5,440 nt of DNA from contig JAUZOB010000233.1 of the NCBI GenBank assembly GCA_030706665.1, positions 1-5,440 on the forward strand, given 5' to 3'. The notes beneath the pieces are model-generated. The model did not search any database and was not told where the DNA came from. It saw only the letters and a program-made list of their open reading frames with translations. This DNA is from Bacteroidota bacterium. Its GTDB lineage: Bacteria; Bacteroidota; Bacteroidia; Bacteroidales; Prolixibacteraceae. The translations under genes were made by a program, and so were the position numbers. This document shows, piece after piece, positions 1 through 5,440 of this stretch (position 1 is its first letter; the number at the start of each line of letters is the position of its first letter).

Positions 1-5
1 AAAAT

Positions 6-78
6 GGTCCTATAGTTTAACTGGATAGAATGAGAGATTCCGGTTCTCTTGGTGGGGGTTCGAGTCCTCCTAGGATCA
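6..78 (+). tRNA. tRNA-Arg (anticodon CCG)
   Basis: The sequence folds into a complete cloverleaf. The acceptor stem is 6-12 with 71-77 (seven pairs, one G-T wobble) and the D stem is 15-18 with 28-31. The anticodon stem is 33-37 with 45-49 (five Watson-Crick pairs). The anticodon loop is TTCCGGT with CCG at 40-42. The T stem is 54-58 with 66-70 around the TTCGAGT loop, and the discriminator base is A78. CCG reads the arginine codon CGG. The arginine identity elements A20 (just after the GG of the D loop) and C35 are present. The 3' end is followed by CAAAA, so the CCA tail is not fully encoded and must be added by tRNA nucleotidyltransferase, as is usual in Bacteroidota. Only five bases precede it, so its promoter, or an upstream tRNA in the same transcript, lies outside the window. 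Confidence 0.96.
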
Positions 79-79
79 C

Positions 80-110
80 AAAAAAAGCTCTGAATATCAG
101 GGCTTTTTTT
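80..110 (+). terminator. Rho-independent terminator of tRNA-Arg, perhaps also used by tag
   Basis: The hairpin pairs GCTCTGA (87-93) with TCAGGGC (97-103) around a three-base ATA loop. It is flanked by seven A (80-86) and seven T (104-110), so the stem can extend by A-T pairs and ends in a U tract on the + transcript. It lies directly after the tRNA. On the - strand the A run becomes a U tract for the convergent tag gene, whose stop is 25 bp away. However, the T89-G101 wobble becomes an A-C mismatch there, so the structure is built better for the tRNA than for tag. Confidence 0.85.
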
Positions 111-134
111 GTTTTATTTAGCTCCATTGTTATC

Positions 135-731
135 TTACAAAACAGCCGGGATCAATTCTTTGTGTCTGAAACAGCTTACCAAATGATCATTGACCATACC
201 GGTTGCCTGCATGTGTGCATAAATGATTGTTGATCCGACAAATTTAAATCCTCTTTTCTTCAGATCAGCAGAAAGCTTATCAGACACAGTCGTCTTGGCC
301 GGTACATCACTCAGCTTCTCCCAATAATTTATAATGGGCTTCCCATCGGTAAAGCTCCAGATATAGGAACTAAAAGTGCCGAATTCTTTTTGTACTTCCA
401 GGAAACAACGGGCATTGTTAACACTGGCAGCTATTTTCAACCGATTCCGAATGATCCCCGGATTATTTAATAGCTCTGTCATTCGCTCTTCATTATATAA
501 AGCGACCTTTTCCGGGACAAAGCCATCATAAGCTTTCCTATAATTCTCACGTTTATTCAAGATGGTAAGCCAACTTAATCCGGCTTGTGCTCCCTCCAGA
601 ATTAGAAATTCGAACAAAAGCCGGTCATCATATACCGGTACCCCCCACTCCATATCGTGATAATCAATATAAAGTTGACTCGAAGTACTCCAATCACAGC
701 GTCGTAAATCTGGTGTAATATTAACAGACAT
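135..731 (-). CDS. tag: DNA-3-methyladenine glycosylase I (Tag)
   Basis: This cytoplasmic base-excision repair enzyme removes 3-methyladenine from alkylated DNA by cleaving the N-glycosidic bond, leaving an abasic site. The protein has 198 residues, compared with 187 for E. coli Tag as I recall it. The two align almost throughout with an offset of eight residues. The zinc-binding set of the family is complete: C12, H25, H183 and C187. The base-pocket residues are also present: Y24, E46 in LEGAQAGLSW, and W54. Other conserved blocks are YHDMEWGVP (24-32), TILNKRENYR (56-65), the KKRGFKFVGSTI block and NDHLVSC near the C-terminus. The ATG start gives ten residues before the first conserved Arg-Cys, and no Shine-Dalgarno sequence is seen. 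It is divergent from the TPR gene and convergent with the tRNA, so it is probably transcribed alone. I found no convincing promoter for it. Nothing suggests inactivation. Confidence 0.96.
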   Translation of the reverse strand: MSVNITPDLRRCDWSTSSQLYIDYHDMEWGVPVYDDRLLFEFLILEGAQAGLSWLTILNKRENYRKAYDGFVPEKVALYNEERMTELLNNPGIIRNRLKIAASVNNARCFLEVQKEFGTFSSYIWSFTDGKPIINYWEKLSDVPAKTTVSDKLSADLKKRGFKFVGSTIIYAHMQATGMVNDHLVSCFRHKELIPAVL

Positions 732-757
732 CTGAGTATATTTAAGGTTGTAAATGC

Positions 758-765
758 TATTTTTG
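758..765 (+). promoter_or_regulatory. Bacteroidota-type -7 box of the TPR-rarA-kdsA cluster
   Basis: TATTTTTG at 758-765 matches all fixed positions of the TAnnTTTG -7 element read by the primary sigma factor of Bacteroidota. Transcription would begin a few bases downstream, giving a leader of roughly 20-27 bases before the ATG at 796. A good -33 TTG element is not visible at the usual 19-21 base spacing. The nearest weak candidate is TCTG at 731-734, about 23 bases away. The call therefore rests on the -7 match and on its position in the only sizeable gap before the three genes. Confidence 0.5.
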
Positions 766-795
766 TCGAAGGTAATATATTAATCCGGCAATTTG

Positions 796-2784
796 ATGAA
801 GAAATTAGTTCTATTATGTTCTTTTATTCTCCTGCTTGGAATCACAAGCAAAGGACAAATTAACGCTGAGCGATATTCTTATATAGCACGTACCCGCATT
901 TATTTCGGTAATTACGCAGGAGCAATCGACTATCTAAACCAGATCATCAGGGTAAGACCGAATCTTCCTGAACCATATTTTCTAAGAGGTGCAGCCAAGC
1001 AATTCCTCGATGACTATAGAGGTGCCAAAATTGATTTTGACAGAGCGATTGAGATAAAACCGTTTTATCCGGATGCTTACCTGAACAGGGCAATGACAGA
1101 ATATGAGCTGAAAGATTATAAAAGCTCGATGGAGGATTACTCCAGAGCTTTGGAACTCGATCCCTTAAACGACAATGTATACAACAACAGAGGAATTGCC
1201 AAATTAGCCTTAAAAGACACGCTGGGAGCTATGGCCGATTATAATAAAGCTATTGAAATCAATCCCCAGAATATTAACCCATATTTGAATCGTTCCATTA
1301 TTAAGCAACAGAAGAAAGATTTAAAAGGTGCAATCGCAGATATAGACCAAGCCATAAAAATAAAACCAAATTTTGCAGGAGCATTTTTAGGCAGAGGAAT
1401 AGCAGAATTTGAACTTAACAACTATGCGGAAGCCCTCTCCGATTACGACGAATGTATTTATAATGACCCTGAAAATGCGTTGGCATATAGCAACAGGGGG
1501 ATTGTCAAGCATAAGTTAGGAGACTTTGAAGGAGCCATTTTTGATTACAATAAAGCAATCACACTAGATCCGTCAATGGCCCATGCTTATATGAACAGAG
1601 GTTTGGCAAAGGAAGCCCTTAACCGGAAAGACTTCATGTCCGATTTCAAGATGGCCGCTAAACTTGACCCCCGATATGCTAAGAATCCATATTTGGTACA
1701 GGTTAATCCAAGGGCATATCAACAATCTCAATTGCAACAACAGCAGCAAAACCAGAATGCCCGCAAGGTTGGAAGTGCAAAAGCTGCTCCGGGAGGCAAT
1801 GCTTCTGCATCTCAACAAAACACAGCTCAGCAACAGCAAGCTAAGACCAATGATCAGAATACAAATACCCAAACAACTGCCAACAATGCAAAGAATAAAA
1901 CCGTTCCGAAGAAACGTTCCCGAAATGTTATAACCGTCAACAATGAAGAACTTGGAAAGGAAAGTAAGAATGACGAGAACAGCAATAAACTTCAGAATAA
2001 AAACATTGACGTTAAACTGGAGTCAATATTCGAAATCGCTCTTGCGATGAGTTCTTCTGAGCAAAATGAGAAAATGCAGTATTATAATCTGCAAGTAGAA
2101 GAACTCAATCAGTTTAACAAGTTCGAACCAATGCTGCGAATTACGAATCGTGACTTTAACGAAGAGCAACAGCTAAAAGAAGATTTTGAAAATAACATCC
2201 GCTATTTCAATGCAAAACTTAGCGTCAACAATAAGAACAGTAACAATTATCTGAATAAAGGTATCTTTGAATCACTAACCACAAAATACAATGATGCATT
2301 GAATGATTTTGATCAGGCAATCAAGATCGACAACAATAATACATTAGCTTATTTCGAAAGAGCAAATGTTCGTTCTAAAATGGTTGATCTCATTCTTTCA
2401 TTACCCGATTTTAGCGAGCGACAGATACTTACTGTTCGAAAAGGCGTAGGAAATGTTAAGACGCAACAAAAGGTCCAGACTAAAATTCAAGATTACGATT
2501 TAGCGATCAGTGATTATCAAAAGGTCCTTGACCTGAATCCGCATTTCTTGTTTGCACTTTTCAACAGAGCAAACATATATTGCAAAACTGGAGAATATAA
2601 AAAAGCAGAAGAAGACTACTCCAGAATCATTGAATTGGAACCGGACTTTGGGGAAGCTTACTTTAATCGCGGATTGGTCAGAATCTACCTTGACGAACCA
2701 GAGAAAGGAGCAATGGACTTGAGTAAAGCCGGAGAGCTTGGCATCCAGAATGCTTATAATATTATAAAACGGTACTGCAATTAA
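796..2784 (+). CDS. Secreted tetratricopeptide repeat (TPR) protein with Q/N-rich linker
   Basis: This is a 662-residue protein of unknown specific function. It starts with a signal peptide: a Met-Lys-Lys n-region, a hydrophobic stretch at about 4-16 and likely cleavage after S18-K19-G20. No lipobox is seen, so it is probably periplasmic or surface-associated. Residues about 24-295 form eight TPR units. The Pro closing each unit recurs at 55, 89, 123, 157, 191, 225, 259 and 292, almost exactly every 34 residues. A low-complexity linker rich in Gln, Asn, Ala and Thr follows (about 308-366), then a short basic patch (KKRSR, 372-376). Residues about 400-475 have no fold I recognise. A second TPR block spans about 482-651, and one of its repeats carries an insert of about 35 residues. 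TPRs bind proteins, so a scaffold or assembly role is inferred. An extra in-frame TTG lies at 793, but the ATG at 796 gives a normal signal peptide. It is the first gene of a probable operon with rarA. Confidence 0.88.
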   Translation: MKKLVLLCSFILLLGITSKGQINAERYSYIARTRIYFGNYAGAIDYLNQIIRVRPNLPEPYFLRGAAKQFLDDYRGAKIDFDRAIEIKPFYPDAYLNRAMTEYELKDYKSSMEDYSRALELDPLNDNVYNNRGIAKLALKDTLGAMADYNKAIEINPQNINPYLNRSIIKQQKKDLKGAIADIDQAIKIKPNFAGAFLGRGIAEFELNNYAEALSDYDECIYNDPENALAYSNRGIVKHKLGDFEGAIFDYNKAITLDPSMAHAYMNRGLAKEALNRKDFMSDFKMAAKLDPRYAKNPYLVQVNPRAYQQSQLQQQQQNQNARKVGSAKAAPGGNASASQQNTAQQQQAKTNDQNTNTQTTANNAKNKTVPKKRSRNVITVNNEELGKESKNDENSNKLQNKNIDVKLESIFEIALAMSSSEQNEKMQYYNLQVEELNQFNKFEPMLRITNRDFNEEQQLKEDFENNIRYFNAKLSVNNKNSNNYLNKGIFESLTTKYNDALNDFDQAIKIDNNNTLAYFERANVRSKMVDLILSLPDFSERQILTVRKGVGNVKTQQKVQTKIQDYDLAISDYQKVLDLNPHFLFALFNRANIYCKTGEYKKAEEDYSRIIELEPDFGEAYFNRGLVRIYLDEPEKGAMDLSKAGELGIQNAYNIIKRYCN

Positions 2785-2792
2785 TTAAATAC

Positions 2793-4070
2793 ATGAACCA
2801 ACCACTGGCAGAACGATTAAGACCCAAAAGCCTGGATCAATATATCGGACAATCACATCTGGTTGGCCCGGGTGCTGTATTGCGCCGAATGATCGAATCC
2901 GGCAACATCACCTCATTAATACTTTGGGGACCTCCGGGAGTTGGAAAGACAACCCTGGCTAAAATCATTGCCAACACTCTCGAGAGACCATTCTATACTC
3001 TGAGTGCAATCAGTGCAGGAGTAAAAGATGTCAGAGAAGTAATAGACAAAGCACAACGACAAGGATTTTTCAATCAGCGAAACCCAATTCTTTTCATTGA
3101 TGAAATCCATCGGTTCAGTAAAGCACAGCAAGATTCGCTTCTCGGAGCAGTAGAACAAGGCATCGTTACATTAATCGGGGCAACGACCGAGAATCCTTCA
3201 TTTGAAGTAATCTCCCCTCTTCTTTCAAGATGTCAGGTTTATGTACTGAAGTCACTGGAAAAGGATGATCTGTTAAAGCTTCTGGATCAGGCATTGAAGC
3301 ATGACACAGACCTGAAAAAGAAAAAGATTGTCGTAAAAGAAAACGAAGCCATTCTTCGTTTCTCCGGAGGTGATGCACGGAAGCTGTTGAATATTCTGGA
3401 AATAGTAGTCCATGCACTTGATCATGATGACGAAATCATTATCACCAATGACAAGGTAATTGCTCAGTTGCAGCAAAATCCTGCAATGTACGATAAGAAT
3501 GGAGAAATGCATTATGACATCATCTCCGCATTCATCAAAAGTATAAGGGGCAGTGATCCTGATGCTGCTGTATACTGGTTGGCCCGAATGCTTGAAGGAG
3601 GTGAAGACATCCTGTTCATCGCCCGCAGACTGGTAATACTTGCAACCGAAGACATCGGACTGGCGAATCCCAATGCCTTACTTCTGGCTCAAAGCACCTT
3701 CAATGCAGTTCATCAGGTTGGAATGCCCGAATCCCGGATTATCCTTTCCGAATGCACCATCTATCTTGCAACCTCACCCAAGAGCAATTCAGCATACGCA
3801 GCAATAAACGATGCGATTCAGCTTGTAAAAGAAACAGGAAACCTTCCCGTACCATTACATTTGCGTAATGCGCCCACGAAACTCATGAAAGAGCTTGGCT
3901 ATGCCAGGGAATACAAATATGCCCACTCCTATGAAGGGAATTTCATAGACCAACAATTTTTACCTGATGCAATAAAAAACAAAAGAATCTATACACCACA
4001 AAATAATCAACAGGAGCAGAAAATCCTTGAACGATTGAAATTGTGGTGGAAAAACCGATTTTCTTTTTAA
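2793..4070 (+). CDS. rarA: Replication-associated recombination protein A (RarA/MgsA), AAA+ ATPase
   Basis: RarA is a cytoplasmic, tetrameric AAA+ ATPase related to the clamp-loader/Holliday-junction helicase group and to eukaryotic WRNIP1/Mgs1. It acts at stalled or damaged replication forks. This copy has 425 residues, near the usual family length (E. coli about 447), and every key motif is present. Near the N-terminus is RPKSLDQYIGQ. Walker A is GPPGVGKT (46-53) and Walker B is ILFIDEIHR (99-107). Sensor 1 is GATTENPSF (129-137), the arginine finger is R146 in LLSRC, and sensor 2 is GGDARKLLN (192-200). The C-terminal oligomerisation part carries the family blocks SDPDAAVYWLARML (254-267) and ATEDIGLANP (284-293). 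The gene starts only 8 bp after the TPR stop, with no ribosome binding site or promoter in the gap, so it is very likely co-transcribed. It is intact. Confidence 0.97.
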   Translation: MNQPLAERLRPKSLDQYIGQSHLVGPGAVLRRMIESGNITSLILWGPPGVGKTTLAKIIANTLERPFYTLSAISAGVKDVREVIDKAQRQGFFNQRNPILFIDEIHRFSKAQQDSLLGAVEQGIVTLIGATTENPSFEVISPLLSRCQVYVLKSLEKDDLLKLLDQALKHDTDLKKKKIVVKENEAILRFSGGDARKLLNILEIVVHALDHDDEIIITNDKVIAQLQQNPAMYDKNGEMHYDIISAFIKSIRGSDPDAAVYWLARMLEGGEDILFIARRLVILATEDIGLANPNALLLAQSTFNAVHQVGMPESRIILSECTIYLATSPKSNSAYAAINDAIQLVKETGNLPVPLHLRNAPTKLMKELGYAREYKYAHSYEGNFIDQQFLPDAIKNKRIYTPQNNQQEQKILERLKLWWKNRFSF

Positions 4071-4082
4071 AAACATTACACC

Positions 4083-4907
4083 ATGAATATCATTGAACGT
4101 ATTCCACGAATTAAGAACGGACAAAGTGAAAACTTCTTCCTTTTGGCCGGCCCCTGCATTATTGAAGGAGAAGAAATGGCTCTGCAGATTGCAGAAGAGA
4201 TAATCAAGATCACTGATCGGTTAAAGATTCCGTTCATCTTCAAGGGTTCATATCGTAAAGCCAATCGTTCGCGTATGGATTCATTTACCGGTATTGGTGA
4301 CGAAAAGGCACTTAAGATCTTACGGAAAGTATCTGAAACATTCGATATCCCGACTGTTACCGATATTCACGAAGCCCATGAAGCAGCAATGGCTGCTGAA
4401 TATGTAGATGTACTTCAGATCCCGGCATTCCTTTGCCGCCAAACAGATCTGTTGGTTGCTGCAGCACAGACAGGAAAAGTCGTTAACATTAAAAAGGGAC
4501 AGTTCCTTGCCGCCGAATCGATGAAACATGCTGTAGATAAAATAAGAGAAAACGGAAATGAACTTGTGATGCTAACCGAAAGAGGTACCACTTTTGGATA
4601 CCAGGATCTGGTTGTTGACTATCGGGGAATTCCGGAAATGCAAAAAAACAATTGTCCCGTTATCCTCGATATTACTCACTCATTACAACAACCGAATCAG
4701 GCGTCCGGAGTAACCGGAGGGAAACCTGAATTGATCGAGACGATTGCTAAAGCAGGAATCGCTGTCGGTGCTGACGGAATCTTTATCGAAACCCATCCCA
4801 ATCCCGGTGTGGCTAAATCGGATGGAGCCAATATGCTTCGTCTGGACAAACTTGAAGAATTGCTTACAAAACTGACTGCCATTCGTCAGGTTGTAAAAAC
4901 ATTTTAA
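4083..4907 (+). CDS. kdsA: 3-deoxy-8-phosphooctulonate synthase (Kdo-8-phosphate synthase), metal-dependent class
   Basis: KdsA condenses phosphoenolpyruvate with arabinose 5-phosphate to make Kdo 8-phosphate, the committed step to the Kdo of the lipopolysaccharide inner core, in the cytoplasm. The 274-residue protein is a complete TIM-barrel enzyme of the DAHP/KDO8P synthase family. Diagnostic blocks are LAGPCIIEGEE (21-31), KANRS (59-63), IPAFLCRQTDLL (113-124), NIKKGQFLA (135-143), ERGTTFGYQDLVVDYR (166-181), DITHSLQQP (196-204) and ETHPNPGVAKSD (236-247). C25, H199, E236 and D247 align with the four metal ligands of the Aquifex enzyme (C11, H185, E222, D233). In the metal-independent E. 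coli enzyme the first position is Asn, so this copy belongs to the metal-dependent class. Its start lies 12 bp after the rarA stop and a strong terminator follows, making it the last gene of the cluster. No other Kdo or lipid A gene is visible next to it. Confidence 0.97.
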   Translation: MNIIERIPRIKNGQSENFFLLAGPCIIEGEEMALQIAEEIIKITDRLKIPFIFKGSYRKANRSRMDSFTGIGDEKALKILRKVSETFDIPTVTDIHEAHEAAMAAEYVDVLQIPAFLCRQTDLLVAAAQTGKVVNIKKGQFLAAESMKHAVDKIRENGNELVMLTERGTTFGYQDLVVDYRGIPEMQKNNCPVILDITHSLQQPNQASGVTGGKPELIETIAKAGIAVGADGIFIETHPNPGVAKSDGANMLRLDKLEELLTKLTAIRQVVKTF

Positions 4908-4915
4908 TACACCAT

Positions 4916-4952
4916 AAAATAGGCTGCTTCTTTAACCGAGCAGCCTATTTTT
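4916..4952 (+). terminator. Rho-independent terminator after kdsA, possibly bidirectional
   Basis: A perfect 13-bp inverted repeat pairs 4916-4928 (AAAATAGGCTGCT) with 4939-4951 around a ten-base loop. It ends in five T (4948-4952) and lies nine bases after the kdsA stop. All pairs are Watson-Crick, so the stem is equally good on the - strand, where four U from the complement of 4916-4919 would follow. It could therefore also stop transcripts of the convergent YggS-family gene. Confidence 0.9.
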
Positions 4953-5070
4953 GTTATAAGCGAATCATTATTTAATTCCCGGCTTGCACGTTATAAAAAC
5001 AAGCCGTATTCTTCTAACTTATACTGAAAAGATCGGAAGAATTCCAACCTTTTAATGTAAAACACACAAA
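4953..5070. other. Intergenic region between convergent kdsA and the YggS-family gene
   Basis: This 118-bp non-coding stretch is AT-rich. I see no open reading frame with family similarity, no promoter that would face a gene, and no tRNA. It contains one clear inverted repeat (listed separately) and a weaker one, ATTCTTC at 5008-5014 with GAAGAAT at 5036-5042, whose 21-base loop makes it unconvincing. Confidence 0.6.
4980..5006. repeat. Perfect 7-bp inverted repeat (hairpin) in the intergenic region
   Basis: CGGCTTG (4980-4986) pairs perfectly with CAAGCCG (5000-5006) around a 13-base A/T-rich loop. Four of the seven pairs are G-C. Neither strand has a proper T tract after the stem: TATTCTTCT follows on + and GGAATTAAAT on -. 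It is therefore not a standard intrinsic terminator. It lies 64 bp beyond the stop of the YggS-family gene and could shape or protect the 3' end of that transcript. The structure is seen directly; the role is a guess. Confidence 0.5.
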
Positions 5071-5440
5071 CTATCCTTTCATCCCATAATCCCTGGCACC
5101 AAATATCCGCGTTCCTACCCGAACTATCGTGCTCCCCTCTTCAATTGCCAAAAGAAAATCATCAGACATTCCCATTGATATCTCTTTAAATTCCGAATCG
5201 CCTTTAAAAATATCAGATTTAAGAGAGGCAAAAATAGCATGCAAAGATCTGAACTCATTTCTAACCCTTTCCTTATCATCGGTAAAGGTAGCCATTCCCA
5301 TAACTCCCCGAATCCGGATATTTTTCAATTCACGATATTCAGTAGAAGAAAGCATTGTTCTTGCTTCTTCCTCATCAAAGCCGAATTTAGTCTCTTCGGT
5401 TGCAATATGAAACTGCAATAAACAATCTATTACCCGATTG
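5071..5440 (-). CDS. YggS/PROSC family pyridoxal phosphate homeostasis protein (partial, 5' end beyond window)
   Basis: This is the C-terminal part of a YggS/PROSC (PLPBP) protein. The family has an alanine-racemase-like barrel, binds pyridoxal 5'-phosphate without known catalysis and keeps free PLP and amino/keto acid pools in balance in the cytoplasm. The frame stays open to the window edge, giving at least 122 codons, a bit over half of the usual length of roughly 220-230 residues. Visible family blocks are LLQFHIATEETKFGF, the strand IRGVMGMATFTDD, the phosphate-binding region SMGMSDDF and the C-terminal GSTIVRVGTRIFGARDYG. The TTG at 5416-5418 is an internal Leu inside the conserved LLQFHIA block, not a start. 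The PLP-binding lysine lies in the N-terminal part outside the window and cannot be checked. The gene is convergent with kdsA. The C-terminus is complete, ending Met-Lys-Gly. Confidence 0.93.
   Translation of the reverse strand, partial: NRVIDCLLQFHIATEETKFGFDEEEARTMLSSTEYRELKNIRIRGVMGMATFTDDKERVRNEFRSLHAIFASLKSDIFKGDSEFKEISMGMSDDFLLAIEEGSTIVRVGTRIFGARDYGMKG

Noticed and set aside
30..233. Open frame of 67 codons on + beginning inside the tRNA
   Set aside because: It runs through the tRNA, the terminator hairpin and the 3' end of tag in antisense; not a gene.
767..774. Possible -7 box for tag on the - strand (TACCTTCG)
   Set aside because: It has one mismatch to TAnnTTTG and there is no TTG element 19-21 bases upstream, so it is too weak to list as a feature.
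1573..1872. Open frame of 99 codons on the - strand inside the TPR gene
   Set aside because: It lies opposite the Q-rich part of the TPR gene, where CAA/CAG codons read as Leu/Cys-rich antisense sequence. It has no recognisable family features and is an antisense shadow.
3166..3512. Overlapping - strand open frames within rarA
   Set aside because: rarA is intact with all AAA+ motifs in this interval; the opposite-strand frames have no recognisable features.
5030..5040. AGATCGGAAGA, identical to the first 11 bases of the common Illumina adapter
   Set aside because: The next bases are ATTCC, not the adapter continuation, and the flanking sequence reads as normal intergenic DNA leading into an intact gene. 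An 11-base chance match is more likely than adapter contamination.
5129..5410. Open frame of 93 codons on + opposite the YggS-family gene
   Set aside because: It is antisense to strongly conserved family motifs on the - strand and has no independent support.
1..5440. Search for a defence island, prophage, insertion sequence or CRISPR array
   Set aside because: No direct repeat array, transposase, integrase or terminal inverted repeat was seen. The tRNA-Arg is a possible integration site in principle, but no integrase or duplicated tRNA 3' end is present in the window.

Overview
The window looks like a stretch of ordinary chromosomal housekeeping DNA from a member of the Bacteroidota, probably Bacteroidales. 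This is inferred, not proven, from four things. The start codons have A/T-rich leaders with no Shine-Dalgarno sequence. A perfect TAnnTTTG -7 box precedes the largest gene. The tRNA has no encoded CCA end. The protein set is also typical: a secreted TPR protein, RarA, a metal-dependent type of KdsA and a YggS-type protein. Base composition is moderately AT-rich and looks even across the window. I see no phage, insertion sequence, CRISPR array or transfer boundary.

Layout from left to right: (1) a complete tRNA-Arg(CCG) on + with its own hairpin/U-tract terminator at 80-110; (2) tag, a 3-methyladenine DNA glycosylase I gene on -, convergent with the tRNA and ending just past that terminator; (3) a short divergent intergenic region (732-795) holding a -7 box for the rightward genes; (4) a tight three-gene + strand cluster: a 662-residue secreted TPR protein, rarA (8 bp later) and kdsA (12 bp later), closed by a strong perfect-stem terminator at 4916-4952; (5) about 120 bp of non-coding DNA with one unexplained hairpin (4980-5006); (6) the 3' part of a YggS/PROSC-family gene on -, running off the right edge and convergent with kdsA.

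Two of the proteins serve genome maintenance: Tag does base excision repair of alkylated adenine, and RarA is a replication-fork AAA+ ATPase. KdsA feeds Kdo into the lipopolysaccharide inner core. The TPR protein is predicted to be exported and probably works as a periplasmic or envelope scaffold. Its placement as first gene of a likely operon with rarA and kdsA is the main point of interest. The co-transcription partners have no obvious shared pathway, and the TPR protein has an uncommon split layout: eight regular repeats, a Q/N-rich linker, an unrecognised segment, then a second TPR block in which one repeat is interrupted by an insert about one repeat long. I did not find a convincing new defence or mobile system here.
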